From Blastococcus sp. MG754426 (GTDB lineage Bacteria > Actinomycetota > Actinomycetes > Mycobacteriales > Geodermatophilaceae), in contig NZ_SSXC01000007.1 of NCBI RefSeq assembly GCF_021699055.1, positions 1 through 64,000 of the forward strand: DNA of 64,000 bases. The letters run 5' to 3'. Made by a program: the position numbers and the translations under genes. The notes under the pieces were generated by a model. That model did no database searches. It was not told the DNA's origin and saw only the letters and a list, made by a program, of their open reading frames with translations. Below, piece by piece: positions 1-8,843 of the stretch (within the stretch, counting starts at the first letter, position 1; every line of letters begins with the position of its first letter).

Positions 1-1
1 C

Positions 2-88
2 GAGATCAAACGCTGCCTCAAGCGCTACATCGCCCGCGAGCTCTACCGACGCCTCGAAACCCCACCCTCAGCCCTTGACGCGTCATAG
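2..88 (+). CDS. C-terminal end of a probable IS110-family transposase (cut by window edge)
   Basis: The frame starting at base 2 is open from the window edge to a TAG at 86-88 and encodes 28 residues. The basic stretch IKRCLKRYIARELYRRLE resembles the last helix of IS110-type transposases of actinobacteria. This assignment comes from recall of the family, and too little of the gene is visible to confirm it. Nothing is recognisable between its stop and the end of the next gene at 191. Confidence 0.45.
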   Translation, partial: EIKRCLKRYIARELYRRLETPPSALDAS

Positions 89-190
89 GAGCGTCCGGCC
101 GGGCCGGACCTGTGGCGGGGTCCCCCGCGGCGCTCCGCCGCTGAGTGCTCCTGGGAGCAGAGGCAGAGCGTCCGCGCACCCCCGACCGGC

Positions 191-1261
191 TCAGCGCCGG
201 CGGCGGCGCCTGACCACGAGGGCGATGACCAGGACCAGCGCGGCGACCCCGGCGGCCGGGGCGGCGTAGCGGGTCAGCGCCGCCCCGCCGGCCACCTCGA
301 GCAGGTCGATCGGCTCGGGCTCGGTCGGCGCGGGACGCGACCGCTCCGCCGGACCCGTGCCGGGGACGCTGCGCAGCGGGGCGCCGGTCGAGGGCCGTCC
401 GGGCGGGGCGGTGTTCCCGCTGGGCGGCGCGCTGGGCGCCTTGCCGGCGGGCGCGGTGTCCGTCGGACCGGTGCCGGCGGCCTTCTCGGCGGTGACCTTG
501 GCCGCGGTCTCCTTGGCCGGGGTCTCCGTCGTCGCCGTCTCCGTGCCGGTGGCCGCCCCGGCCTTGGCCGCGGTGGCCTTCTTCGCAGGGGCCGCCTTGG
601 CGGGAGCGGCCTTCTTCGCCGGCGCCACCTTGTCGGTGGCGGAGGCGGCGGCCTTCTTCGTCGCCGCCGCGACCTTCTCCGCCGCCGTGCCGTCGCCGGC
701 GGCCTGCTCGGCAGAGGCGGCGACCTCCTCGACCGCGCCGGTGGCCGTCGCCGCCGCCTTCGCCGCGGGGCCCGCGTCCGCTGCCGCGGCCGCCCGGTCG
801 GCGTCGCCCTGCGCGTCCCCCTCGCCGAGCTGGGCGGCGAGCTTGTCGGCGAACTGCCCCAGCAGCTTGTTGCCGACGTCGGTCATCACCCCGCGCCCGA
901 ACTGCGCCGGGCGGCCGGTGATGTTCAGGTCGGTGAGGACGTCGACCCGCGTGACCGACCCCTCGGCGCGCAGGTTGGCGGTGACCGTCGCCGCCGCCGT
1001 CCCGTTGCCGCGCTGGTCCTTGCCGCGGGCGTCGATGACCGCCCGGTGCGCCGCCTCGTCCTTCTCGATGAACGACGCCTTGCCCTGGTAGGTCAGGTTG
1101 ATCGGCCCGAGCTTGACCTTCACCCGGCCGGTGAAGTCGTCGCCGTCGACGGAGTCCAGGGCCGCGCCGGGCATGCAGGGGGCGATCCGCTCGATGTCGA
1201 GGAGCACCCGCCAGGCCTCGTCGACGGGCACCGGCACGGTGAACGAGTTCTCCAGCTGCAC
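191..1261 (-). CDS. coxG: CoxG: SRPBCC-fold accessory protein of the cox operon with long Ala/Lys/Pro tail and membrane anchor
   Basis: Residues 1-150 form an SRPBCC/START-like domain (starts QLENSFTVPVPVDEAW, contains CMPGA and GPINLTYQG), the CoxG family. CoxG proteins bind a hydrophobic ligand and have been proposed to shuttle quinone between the membrane and CO dehydrogenase. Residues about 160-325 are a low-complexity linker rich in A, K, T and P with AAPAKK-type motifs. A hydrophobic segment at about 331-350 is followed by six arginines, so the protein should be tail-anchored with its N-terminus in the cytoplasm. The GTG start at 1261 was chosen because an ACGGAGG ribosome site lies just upstream and the SRPBCC domain begins there. 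It is the last gene of the coxS-L-M-G unit, 126 bp after coxM. Confidence 0.85.
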   Translation of the reverse strand: MQLENSFTVPVPVDEAWRVLLDIERIAPCMPGAALDSVDGDDFTGRVKVKLGPINLTYQGKASFIEKDEAAHRAVIDARGKDQRGNGTAAATVTANLRAEGSVTRVDVLTDLNITGRPAQFGRGVMTDVGNKLLGQFADKLAAQLGEGDAQGDADRAAAAADAGPAAKAAATATGAVEEVAASAEQAAGDGTAAEKVAAATKKAAASATDKVAPAKKAAPAKAAPAKKATAAKAGAATGTETATTETPAKETAAKVTAEKAAGTGPTDTAPAGKAPSAPPSGNTAPPGRPSTGAPLRSVPGTGPAERSRPAPTEPEPIDLLEVAGGAALTRYAAPAAGVAALVLVIALVVRRRRRR

Positions 1262-1387
1262 GGGATGACCTCCGTAGGGGGACGACGCGACCCGGTGGAC
1301 CGCGGCCCTGGTGACGTACTGGAACGGCCCCCGCGCCCCCGGCACGAGCCTGCGAGTGCCGGGGGGCACGGGGGTCCTCTCGTCAAG

Positions 1388-2245
1388 CTACAGCCCGGCG
1401 GCGGCCGTCACCGCCCGGCGCGTGAGGACCGTCGCCAGGTGCTGCCGGTAGTCGGCCTGGGCGTTGAGGTCGCTGCTGGGCTCGGTGCCCTCGGCGGCGT
1501 GCGCGGCGGCCGCGGCGATCGCCTCGGGGGTCGCCTCGGCCCCGGAGAGCGCCGCCTCCACCGCACCGGCCCGCAGCGGGGTCGGCCCCATGTTGGTGAG
1601 CCCGACCCGCGCCTCGGCGATGTGCCCGTTCTCGCGGCGCACCGCGGCGGCCACCGCCACGATCGACCAGGCCTGGGCGACGCGGTTGAACTTCTCGTAC
1701 CGCATGCCCCACTGCCCGTCCAGCTTCGGGACGCGCACCTCGACGAGCAGCTCGCCCTCGCCCACCGCGGTGGTGAGGTAGTCGACGAAGAAGTCCCGCG
1801 CCGGCACGGTGCGACGCCCCTCGGGGCCCGCGATGACGAACTCGGCGTCCAGCGCCAGGGCCACCGCGGGCAGGTCACCGGCGGGGTCGGCGTGCACCAG
1901 CGCGCCGCCGAACGTGCCCCGGTGGCGCACCTGCCGGTCGGCCACCGTCTCGGTGGCCTGCGCGATCAGCGGCGCGTGCTGCTGGATGAGCGGGTCGGCG
2001 AGGACGTCGGAGTGCGTGGTCATCGCGCCGATGACCAGCGCGTCGCCGTCCTCCCGCACGCCGCGCAGCTCGGCCACCCGCCCGAGGTCCACGACGGTCT
2101 CCGGCGCGGCCAGCCGCAGCCGCATCACCGGGATCAGCGACTGGCCGCCGGCGAGGACCTTCACGTCCTCACCACCGGCGGCGATCGCCTGCAGCGCCTC
2201 GTCGACCGTGGTCGGGCGGGCGTACTCGAACGGTGCGGGAATCAT
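1388..2245 (-). CDS. coxM: CoxM: FAD-binding medium subunit of CO dehydrogenase/aldehyde oxidoreductase-family enzyme
   Basis: This 285-residue protein carries both FAD-contact motifs of the family, AGGQS at residues 32-36 and TFGGA followed by HADPAGD. It also has the C-terminal CO_deh_flav region (NMGPTPLRAGAVEAAL). It passes electrons from the 2Fe-2S subunit to FAD and on to an acceptor. The ATG at 2245 overlaps the coxL stop in an ATGA (2242-2245), and a GGGAGGGG ribosome site lies inside the coxL end, so translation is coupled. Length is normal for the family. The function follows from family and operon. The substrate is not certain, because the large subunit is form II. Confidence 0.93.
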   Translation of the reverse strand: MIPAPFEYARPTTVDEALQAIAAGGEDVKVLAGGQSLIPVMRLRLAAPETVVDLGRVAELRGVREDGDALVIGAMTTHSDVLADPLIQQHAPLIAQATETVADRQVRHRGTFGGALVHADPAGDLPAVALALDAEFVIAGPEGRRTVPARDFFVDYLTTAVGEGELLVEVRVPKLDGQWGMRYEKFNRVAQAWSIVAVAAAVRRENGHIAEARVGLTNMGPTPLRAGAVEAALSGAEATPEAIAAAAAHAAEGTEPSSDLNAQADYRQHLATVLTRRAVTAAAGL

Positions 2246-4731
2246 CGGTCCCCTCCCAGCGACGAGGCCTCGGTCGACACGCCGGCGGTGGTCTCGGTCT
2301 GCGCCCCGCCGTAGGCGTTGGAGCCGGCGGTGGCCCGGTCGCCGCCGTCCCCTCCGGAGTGGATGGCCCGCCAGACGCGCTCGGGCGTCAGCGGCATGCG
2401 GATGTCGGTGACCCCCAGGTGCCGGACGGCGTCCAGCGCCGCGTTGACGACCGCCGGCGTGCTGGCGATGCAGCCGGCCTCGCCCACGCCCTTGGCGCCG
2501 ATCGGGTTGCCCGGCGCCTCGTGCACGGTGTTGCCCGTGTCGAAGTGCGGCAGGTCGGCGGCCGAGGGCACCAGGTAGTCGACGAAGGTGCCGGTGGTGA
2601 GGTTGCCGTCGGCGTCGTAGATCGCCTCCTCGTAGAGGGCCTGCGCGATGCCCTGGGCCAGCCCGCCGTGCACCTGCCCCTCGACGATCAGCGGGTTGAC
2701 GATCTTCCCGACGTCGTCGACGCAGGCGTACTTGCGGATCTTGACGAAGCCGGTCTCGGTGTCGACCTCCATGGCGCAGATGTGCGTGCCGTGAGGGAAG
2801 GAGAAGTTGACCGGGTCGAACGTCGCGTCCGCGTCGATCGACGGCTCCATGCCCTCGGGGAAGTTGTGCGCCGCGAACGTGGCCAGCGCGATCTCCTGGA
2901 TCGAGATGCTCGTCCCGGGCGTGCCGCGCACGGAGAACGAGCCGCTCTCGAACTGCAGGTCGTCCTCGCCGGCCTCGAGCAGGTGGGCGGCCACCTTGCG
3001 CGCCTTCGCCACGACCTTCTGCGAGGCGCTGACGACGGCGGCACCGCCGACCACCAGTGAGCGGGAACCGTAGGTGTCCAGGCCGCGGGAGGAGATCCCG
3101 GTGTCGCCGTGCAGCACCTCGACGTCCTCGAACGGCACGCCGAGCTCGTCGGCGACCAGCTGGCTCCACGCCGTCTCGTGCCCCTGCCCGTGCGGGGTCG
3201 AGCCGGTGACGACCTCGACCTTGCCGGTGGGCAGCATGCGGATCGAGGCGTGCTCCCAGCCCCCCGCGCCGTAGGAGAGCGAGCCGAGCACCCGGGAGGG
3301 CGCCAGGCCGCACATCTCGGTGAAGGTGGAGAAGCCGATGCCCAGCTGCACCGGGTCGTCCGACTCGCGACGTCGGCGCTGCTCCTCGCGCAGCTCGTCG
3401 TAGCCGAGCAGCTCGAGGGCCTGCTGGGTGGCGGCGTCGTAGTCACCGCTGTCGTACTCGAGGCCCGCCACCGTGGTGAACGGGAACTCCTCGGCCTTGA
3501 TCCAGTTCTTGCGGCGCAGCTCCAGCGGGTCCATGCCCAGCTCGACGGCGAGCTCGTCCATGATCCGCTCGATCGCGAACGTCGCCTCGGGCCGGCCCGC
3601 GCCGCGGTAGGCGTCGGTGGGCGTCTTGTTGGTGAAGACGCCCTGGCAGTCGAACCGGTAGGCCGGGAACTTGTAGATGCCCGGGTACATGAAGGCGCCC
3701 AGCACCGGCACACCCGGGCTGACCAGCCGCAGGTAGGCGCCCATGTCCGACAGGATGTGGACCTTGAGGCCCTTGATGTTGCCCTCGCGGTCGGCGGCGA
3801 CGTCCACGTACTGGATCTGGTCGCGGCCGTGGTGGGCGCTCATCAGCGACTCGCTGCGCGTCTCGGTCCACTTGACCGGCTTGCCCAGCCGCCTGGCCAC
3901 CAGGAGGGTGATGACCTCCTCGGGCGTCACCTGCAGCTTGCCGCCGAAACCGCCGCCGACGTCGGGGGCGATGACCCGCAGCTTGTGCTCGGGCGTGCCG
4001 GTGATCATCGCCAGCATCAGCCGCAGGATGTGCGGCACCTGGGTCGACGACCACATCGTGTAGTTGTCACCCTGTGGCTGGACGACGGCGGCCCGGGGCT
4101 CCATGAACGCCGGGATCAGCCGCTGCTGGACGAACCGGCGGCTGACCACGACCTCGGCGTTCGCGAACGCCTCGTCGGTGTTCTGGCCGGTGCCGGCCTC
4201 GCCGGCGTCGAAGACGAACCGGAAGCTCTCGTTCGAGCTCAGGTGGTCGTGGCACAGGTCGGGCTGCTCGGCGACCGCCTCCTCCATGTCGAGGACGACG
4301 GGTAGCGGGTCGTAGTCGACGTCGACCAGCTCGACGGCGTCCTGCGCGGCCGCCTTGCTGCGGGCGACGATGACCGCGACCGCCTCGCCCACGTGGTTGA
4401 CCTCCTCGACCGCCAGCGACGGGTGGCCGGGGTTGACCATGTCCGGGGTGACCGGCCAGGCACAGGGGATCGAGCCCTGCTCCTCGGCGAAGTCGCGGCC
4501 GGTGAACACGGCGACCACGCCGGGCGCGTCCGCGGCCGCGGAGACGTCGACGGAGGTGATCTTGGCGTGCGCGACCGGGCTGCGGACGACGGCGAGGTGC
4601 AGCATGCCCGGCAGCACCATGTTGTCGGTCCAGGTGGTGCGGCCCGTGATGAGCCGCGCGTCCTCCTTGCGCTTGCGCGCCTTCCCGACCTCCGGGGCCG
4701 GCGCCTCGGTCCGGTCCTCGAGCGCGGTCAT
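2242..4731 (-). CDS. coxL: CoxL: molybdopterin-cytosine-dinucleotide large subunit, form II
   Basis: This 829-residue protein belongs to the xanthine oxidase/aldehyde oxidoreductase family. GGFGGK marks a cofactor-binding loop and GVGEAG carries the conserved catalytic glutamate (about E751). The active-site loop reads AYRGAGR at residues 374-380. True Mo-Cu CO dehydrogenases (form I) have AYxCSFR, whose cysteine holds copper. That cysteine is missing here, so this is a form II enzyme that probably oxidises an aldehyde, an aromatic or another small substrate. The S-L-M gene order also matches form II clusters. Start and stop overlap the neighbouring genes by four bases on both sides. The Ala/Ser/Thr-rich C-terminal tail of about 30 residues looks disordered. 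Confidence 0.93.
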   Translation of the reverse strand: MTALEDRTEAPAPEVGKARKRKEDARLITGRTTWTDNMVLPGMLHLAVVRSPVAHAKITSVDVSAAADAPGVVAVFTGRDFAEEQGSIPCAWPVTPDMVNPGHPSLAVEEVNHVGEAVAVIVARSKAAAQDAVELVDVDYDPLPVVLDMEEAVAEQPDLCHDHLSSNESFRFVFDAGEAGTGQNTDEAFANAEVVVSRRFVQQRLIPAFMEPRAAVVQPQGDNYTMWSSTQVPHILRLMLAMITGTPEHKLRVIAPDVGGGFGGKLQVTPEEVITLLVARRLGKPVKWTETRSESLMSAHHGRDQIQYVDVAADREGNIKGLKVHILSDMGAYLRLVSPGVPVLGAFMYPGIYKFPAYRFDCQGVFTNKTPTDAYRGAGRPEATFAIERIMDELAVELGMDPLELRRKNWIKAEEFPFTTVAGLEYDSGDYDAATQQALELLGYDELREEQRRRRESDDPVQLGIGFSTFTEMCGLAPSRVLGSLSYGAGGWEHASIRMLPTGKVEVVTGSTPHGQGHETAWSQLVADELGVPFEDVEVLHGDTGISSRGLDTYGSRSLVVGGAAVVSASQKVVAKARKVAAHLLEAGEDDLQFESGSFSVRGTPGTSISIQEIALATFAAHNFPEGMEPSIDADATFDPVNFSFPHGTHICAMEVDTETGFVKIRKYACVDDVGKIVNPLIVEGQVHGGLAQGIAQALYEEAIYDADGNLTTGTFVDYLVPSAADLPHFDTGNTVHEAPGNPIGAKGVGEAGCIASTPAVVNAALDAVRHLGVTDIRMPLTPERVWRAIHSGGDGGDRATAGSNAYGGAQTETTAGVSTEASSLGGDR

Positions 4732-5270
4732 GCCTGCCCCACCACGTGCGGAGCGGCGGCGGTGTCGACGACGGCCGGCGCGACGTGGCCGTCGCTCGCC
4801 GGAGCACCGCGCATCTCGCCGGCCGCGAGTTGCACGGCCCGGACGATGTTCTGGTATCCGGTGCAGCGGCAGAGGTTGCCCTCGATGCCCTCGCGCACCT
4901 CGTCGTCGCTCGGGTCGGGGTTGTCCTGCAGCAGGTCGATCGAGGCCATGATCATGCCCGGGGTGCAGAAACCGCACTGGAGGCCGTGCATCTCGTGGAA
5001 GGCCTTCTGCACCGGGTGCAGCTCGCCGCCGCGGGACACGCCCTCGATGGTGGTCACCTCCGCGCCGTCGGCCTGGACCGCCAGCACGGTGCAGCTCTTC
5101 ACGGCCTCGCCGTCGAGGTGCACGGTGCAGGCGCCGCAGTTGCTGGTGTCGCAACCGACCACGGTCCCGACCTTGCCGAGCTGCTCGCGCAGGTAGTGGA
5201 CGAGCAGGGTCCGCGGTTCGACGTCGTCCTGGTAGGACGCCCCGTCCACCCGCACGCTGATCCGGGTCAT
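4728..5270 (-). CDS. coxS: CoxS: [2Fe-2S] small subunit of the cox enzyme
   Basis: This 180-residue iron-sulfur subunit has a plant-ferredoxin-type cluster held by C40, C45, C48 and C60, and a second cluster in the helical domain held by C99, C102, C134 and C136 (QCGFC and NLCRCTGY). It relays electrons from the molybdenum centre in CoxL to FAD in CoxM. The ATG at 5270 has a GGAGG site about six bases upstream. It is first in the coxS-L-M-G unit, so the promoter lies between it and the divergent DinB gene at 5511. The C-terminus extends about 20 residues past the second cluster, without recognised function. Confidence 0.95.
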   Translation of the reverse strand: MTRISVRVDGASYQDDVEPRTLLVHYLREQLGKVGTVVGCDTSNCGACTVHLDGEAVKSCTVLAVQADGAEVTTIEGVSRGGELHPVQKAFHEMHGLQCGFCTPGMIMASIDLLQDNPDPSDDEVREGIEGNLCRCTGYQNIVRAVQLAAGEMRGAPASDGHVAPAVVDTAAAPHVVGQA

Positions 5271-5301
5271 CAGTCCTCCGCCTCGTTGCAGGGGTCGCTG
5301 C

Positions 5302-5321
5302 GCCCGCGGTTCCCCGCGGGC
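5302..5321 (-). other. Small hairpin in the coxS 5' leader region
   Basis: GCCCGCGG (5302-5309) and CCGCGGGC (5314-5321) form an 8-bp stem with a 4-base loop, 32-51 bases upstream of the coxS start. It could affect the mRNA leader or bind a protein. No known riboswitch was recognised. Confidence 0.4.
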
Positions 5322-5351
5322 CCGAGCGGAGTCTGACCTGAAAGCTGTGAC

Positions 5352-5370
5352 TTAGGCCACGCTTACCTGC
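5352..5370. promoter_or_regulatory. Possible DtxR/IdeR-type iron box upstream of coxS
   Basis: TTAGGCCACGCTTACCTGC matches 13 of 19 positions of the actinobacterial iron-box consensus (TTAGGTTAGGCTAACCTAA). It lies 82 bases upstream of coxS and 140 bases upstream of the divergent DinB gene. The core AGG..ACCT dyad is present but one half is weak. It is a poorer match than the box at 12273, so this is tentative. Confidence 0.35.
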
Positions 5371-5510
5371 GCGCTTTCTCGTGCCGCATCCGCCGGTCGG
5401 GCGGCGAATCGGGGCCGGAGGACGTTGCACGGCCGTTGCAGGCCGGATCACCGCGGTTCCTGGCAGCCCCGCCGCTGGCGCCGTGCCCGGCGACCGACGA
5501 CGGTTGCCGC

Positions 5511-6035
5511 GTGCCGACCACCGCCCCGCCCCGCAGCCCCGCCGAGGCCCTGGCCGTCCAGCAGCAGCGGGTGGCCGGGCTGCTCGCCGCCGCTCCCGCC
5601 GCCGCGCTGCCGACCCGGCGCCTGCCGGCCGTCGAGGTCGCGCGGCTGGTCGGGTCGGGCCACTTCCCGGCCTACGCCGCCGAGCTCGCCTGGACGCCGC
5701 ACCAGGTGGCGGGCCACCTGCGGGACAGCGCCCGGGTGTTCACCGCCCGCGTCGCCCGGCTGCGCACCGAGGAGGACCCGCTGCTGCCCGACTTCGACCC
5801 CACCGCCGCCGACCGGGTGGCCGGGTACGCCGCCGTGCCCCCGACCCGTCTGCTCGACGAGCTGCAGGTGGCCCAGGCCGCGCTGCTGGAGGCGGTCCGC
5901 GGCGTGCCGGAGGCCGAGCGGTCACGCACCGGCCGGCACGCCACGGACGGGGCGCTGACGCTGGGCGACGTCCTCGACTTCCTCCCCGGCCACCAGCGCG
6001 ACCACGCCGAGCAGCTGGCCGCCCTGCTCCGCTGA
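5511..6035 (+). CDS. DinB-like four-helix protein
   Basis: This 174-residue protein has a DinB/YfiT-like layout: WTPHQVAGHLRDS in the first half and an HQRDHAEQLAALL helix at the end, where the fold places metal-binding histidines. Members are often metal-dependent thiol transferases, and the substrate here is unknown. The GTG at 5511 was preferred over an upstream ATG (5436), because the extra 25 residues look non-coding and homologues start near the PRSPAEAL helix. It is transcribed away from the cox operon and shows no obvious link to it. Confidence 0.7.
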   Translation: MPTTAPPRSPAEALAVQQQRVAGLLAAAPAAALPTRRLPAVEVARLVGSGHFPAYAAELAWTPHQVAGHLRDSARVFTARVARLRTEEDPLLPDFDPTAADRVAGYAAVPPTRLLDELQVAQAALLEAVRGVPEAERSRTGRHATDGALTLGDVLDFLPGHQRDHAEQLAALLR

Positions 6036-6137
6036 GCGCGATGTCCCGACGGTGAGCACTGGTGCGCAGCTCGGCGCGACGGAACTGCACACCGGCGCCC
6101 GCTGTCGCCCGGCCCGCGGGGGCCCGGCGTCTCGGGG

Positions 6138-7427
6138 TCAGCGCGCGACGGCCGGCTCCGCGTGCGGTGCCGGCGCCGGCCCACCCGCCGCGGCCGCGCG
6201 GAGCTCGCGACGCCGGAGCACCGCGGAGGCGGTGAGGGCCAGCAGGCCGAGCACGGCGAGCCCCGCCCCCACCCAGCCCGGCGCGGTGTAGCCCAGGCCG
6301 GCGGCGATGACCAGCCCGCCCAGCCAGGCGCCGAGCGCGTTGGCGGCGTTGAGCGCCGAGTGGTTCAGCGCCGCCCCGAGCATCTGCGCCTCCCCGGCGA
6401 CCTCCATGAGCCGCAGCTGGAGGCAGACCACCAGCACCGACGCGCTGGCGGCGAACAGGAAGATCGCGAGCACGATGGTGACCGGGGTGCGGGCGGCCAC
6501 CGGCACCAGCGCGAGCAGCACGCCGGTGACGACGTTGGCGCCGACCAGCGAGGGGAACAGCGCGAGGTCCGCGAGCCGGCCGCCCACCGCCGTCCCGAGC
6601 ACCCCGCCGATGCCGAAGGCCAGCAGGACCAGCGGGATCGCGGCGCGGGACATGCCGGTCACCTCGGTGACCAGCGGCGCGATGTAGCTGTAGACGGCGA
6701 ACATCCCGCCGAAGCCGACCACGCCGACCAGCAGCGTGAGCAGCACCTGCGGGCGGCGCAGCGCCCCGAGCTCGGTGCGCACCGCGGCCTCGCGGTTGCC
6801 CGGCGCGGAGGGCACCACCCAGGCGGTCGCGGCGATGGTGAGCAGCGCGAGCACCGCGACCGCCCAGTAGGCGGTGCGCCAGCCGAACTGCTGCCCGAGC
6901 CAGGTCGCGGAGGGCACGCCGGCGACGTTCGCCAGGGCCAGGCCCAGCATCACCGAGCTCACCGCCCGCCCGCGCAGGTGCGGCGCCACCAGCGAGGCCG
7001 CCACCAGGGAGGCGACGCCGAAGTACGCCCCGTGCGGCAGCCCGGCGAGGAACCGGGAGGCCAGCAGCGACCCGTACCCCGGCGCCACCGCGGTGAGCAC
7101 GTTGCCCGCGATGAAGGCGGCCATCAGCCCGAGCAGCACCGCGCGGCGGGGCAGCGTGGTGGCCAGGGCGGCGATCACCGGCGCCCCGACGACGACGCCG
7201 AGCGCGTAGGCCGAGATGAGGTGGCCGGCGGTCGGGATGGTGATGCCCACGCCCTCGGCCAGGTCCGGCAGCAGCCCCATGGTCACGAACTCGGTGGTGC
7301 CGATGGCGAACCCGCCGAGCCCGAGGGCGACGACCGCGGCGACGAGCCGGCCGGTGCGCAGGGGTGGGCGGTCGGCGAGGGGTGCAGCGGTCACGCCAGC
7401 TGCGAAGTCGTGAGCCGCCCTCAGCAT
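6138..7427 (-). CDS. MFS transporter, DHA1 efflux (AraJ/Cmx-like)
   Basis: This 429-residue protein has about twelve hydrophobic segments and DHA1-type features: IGTTEFVTMGLLPDLA in TM1, LPRRAVLLG after TM2 and an RFLAGLPHGAYFG stretch. Close family members export arabinose, chloramphenicol or other drugs. A GTG at codon 12 is an alternative start, and no strong ribosome site decides between them. The stop of the GAF regulator lies 17 bases upstream on the same strand, so the regulator could control it. The C-terminus is Ala/Pro-rich. Confidence 0.85.
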   Translation of the reverse strand: MLRAAHDFAAGVTAAPLADRPPLRTGRLVAAVVALGLGGFAIGTTEFVTMGLLPDLAEGVGITIPTAGHLISAYALGVVVGAPVIAALATTLPRRAVLLGLMAAFIAGNVLTAVAPGYGSLLASRFLAGLPHGAYFGVASLVAASLVAPHLRGRAVSSVMLGLALANVAGVPSATWLGQQFGWRTAYWAVAVLALLTIAATAWVVPSAPGNREAAVRTELGALRRPQVLLTLLVGVVGFGGMFAVYSYIAPLVTEVTGMSRAAIPLVLLAFGIGGVLGTAVGGRLADLALFPSLVGANVVTGVLLALVPVAARTPVTIVLAIFLFAASASVLVVCLQLRLMEVAGEAQMLGAALNHSALNAANALGAWLGGLVIAAGLGYTAPGWVGAGLAVLGLLALTASAVLRRRELRAAAAGGPAPAPHAEPAVAR

Positions 7428-7443
7428 TCCCGCGCCGGGCGGG

Positions 7444-8775
7444 TCACCGCGCCCGGCCGGCCAGCCGCAGGCGGTGCAGGTGCGCGGTGACGGCGGCCCG
7501 GCGCGGCGATCCGGCCGGCAGGACCTCGCACAGCGCGTGCCAGACCCCGGCGTCCTCCCGCAGCTCGGGCAGCTGGGCCAGGCGCAGGAGCAGGTCCGGG
7601 CGGCGGCCGGTGAGCACCGCCCGCCGGAGCAGGCCGAGCAGCCGGTCGCGGGCCTGCCGCACCCCCGGCGCCTGCGAGCCGGGCAGCACCGGCCCCGCGT
7701 AGCGCTCGAGGGCGGCGGCGAGCTCGCCGCGGGCGACGAGCCGGCGCACCTCCTCGGCGTCGGTGCGCACCCGGCCCACCAGCCGGTAGGGGCGGGATGC
7801 CAGCAGGTCGTCCCCGACCAGCCGCCGCAGCCGGGAGAGCTCGGCCCGCACGGTGACGGTGGCCGCCGCGCCGGCGTGCACCTCGGCGGCGAGCTGGGCC
7901 GCGTCGCGCCCGTGGCCGGAGACGGCGGCCTCGGCCAGCAGGAACAGCAGCTCCGAGTGGCGGACCGACAGCTCCAGCGGCCCGCCCGGGAGCGTCAGCC
8001 GCGCCCGCTCCCGGCCCAGCACCTCGAGCCGGGCCTCCGCCGGCGCCGGCCCCGCCGCCGCCGGGCCGCCCGCGAGCCGCTCGCGGTGCAGCCAGCGGAG
8101 CTCGGACTCGACGGCGGCCACCGTCGCGCGGACCAGGGTGAGCACGTGCGGGCTGGCCACGTGGTCGCCGCCGGTGACGTCGATCGCGCCGAGCAGCGCG
8201 CCCGACACCGGGTCGTGCACCGGGGCGGCCGAGCAGCTCCACGGCTGCACCGCCCGGCGGAAGTGCTCGCTGCCGTAGATCTGCACGGCGGCGTCGACCG
8301 CCAGCGCCGTCCCGGGGGCGTTGGTGCCGGCGACCTCCTCGGACCACCGGGCGCCCTCGACGAAGTTCGTCGCCGCGGCCCGGCCGCGCAGCGCGCGGTC
8401 GCCCTCCACCCACAGCATCCGGCCGGCGGCGTCGCTGACCGCCACGATCATGCGGTCGGCCTCGGCGTCCTGCACGAGCAGCCGGCGGATCACCGGCAGC
8501 ACCGGGGCCAGCGGGTGGGCGTCCCGGTACGCCCGCAGCTCGGCGTCGAGGAGCTCGACCGGGGGCGACCCGCCGTCGGGGTCCACACCGCTGCCCAGGG
8601 AGCGCCGCCAGGAGTCGCGCACGACCGGGCGGACCGCGTCGTCGTCCGCGGGCAGCACGCTGGCGGTGACGAGCCGCTCGTGCGCCGCGCGCAGCCGGCG
8701 GGCGCGGGCGGCGGAGGGCGGCCCGTCCGGCAGCGCCAGCCACGGGTTGACGGCGGTCGTCACCGGCCGGGCCAC
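7444..8775 (-). CDS. GAF-domain transcriptional regulator (AcoR-like sensor, winged-helix C-terminus)
   Basis: Residues about 30-215 resemble the N-terminus of AcoR-type regulators (RDSWRRSL, then a GAF region with MLWVEGD, NFVEGARWSEEVAGTNAPGTAL and VQPWSCSAAPVHDP). No AAA+ module or Fis helix follows. Residues about 245-330 instead look like a winged helix (ELLFLLAEA, ELSRLRRLVGDDLL), then an alpha-helical tail. Actinobacterial proteins of this build often control alcohol or aldehyde oxidation genes. Here it sits just upstream of an MFS gene. The start is uncertain: GTG at 8775 or GTG at 8763. Confidence 0.75.
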   Translation of the reverse strand: MARPVTTAVNPWLALPDGPPSAARARRLRAAHERLVTASVLPADDDAVRPVVRDSWRRSLGSGVDPDGGSPPVELLDAELRAYRDAHPLAPVLPVIRRLLVQDAEADRMIVAVSDAAGRMLWVEGDRALRGRAAATNFVEGARWSEEVAGTNAPGTALAVDAAVQIYGSEHFRRAVQPWSCSAAPVHDPVSGALLGAIDVTGGDHVASPHVLTLVRATVAAVESELRWLHRERLAGGPAAAGPAPAEARLEVLGRERARLTLPGGPLELSVRHSELLFLLAEAAVSGHGRDAAQLAAEVHAGAAATVTVRAELSRLRRLVGDDLLASRPYRLVGRVRTDAEEVRRLVARGELAAALERYAGPVLPGSQAPGVRQARDRLLGLLRRAVLTGRRPDLLLRLAQLPELREDAGVWHALCEVLPAGSPRRAAVTAHLHRLRLAGRAR

Positions 8776-8843
8776 GGGGAGTCGCTCATCTCCCGGTCAT
8801 CGTGGCCGCTGCCGGCGGTTTCCACCAGACCGGCGGCCGCGGG

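Noticed and set aside
191-5270. Reading the cluster as a functional CO dehydrogenase
   Set aside because: The large subunit has the form II loop AYRGAGR without the copper cysteine, so CO oxidation cannot be claimed.
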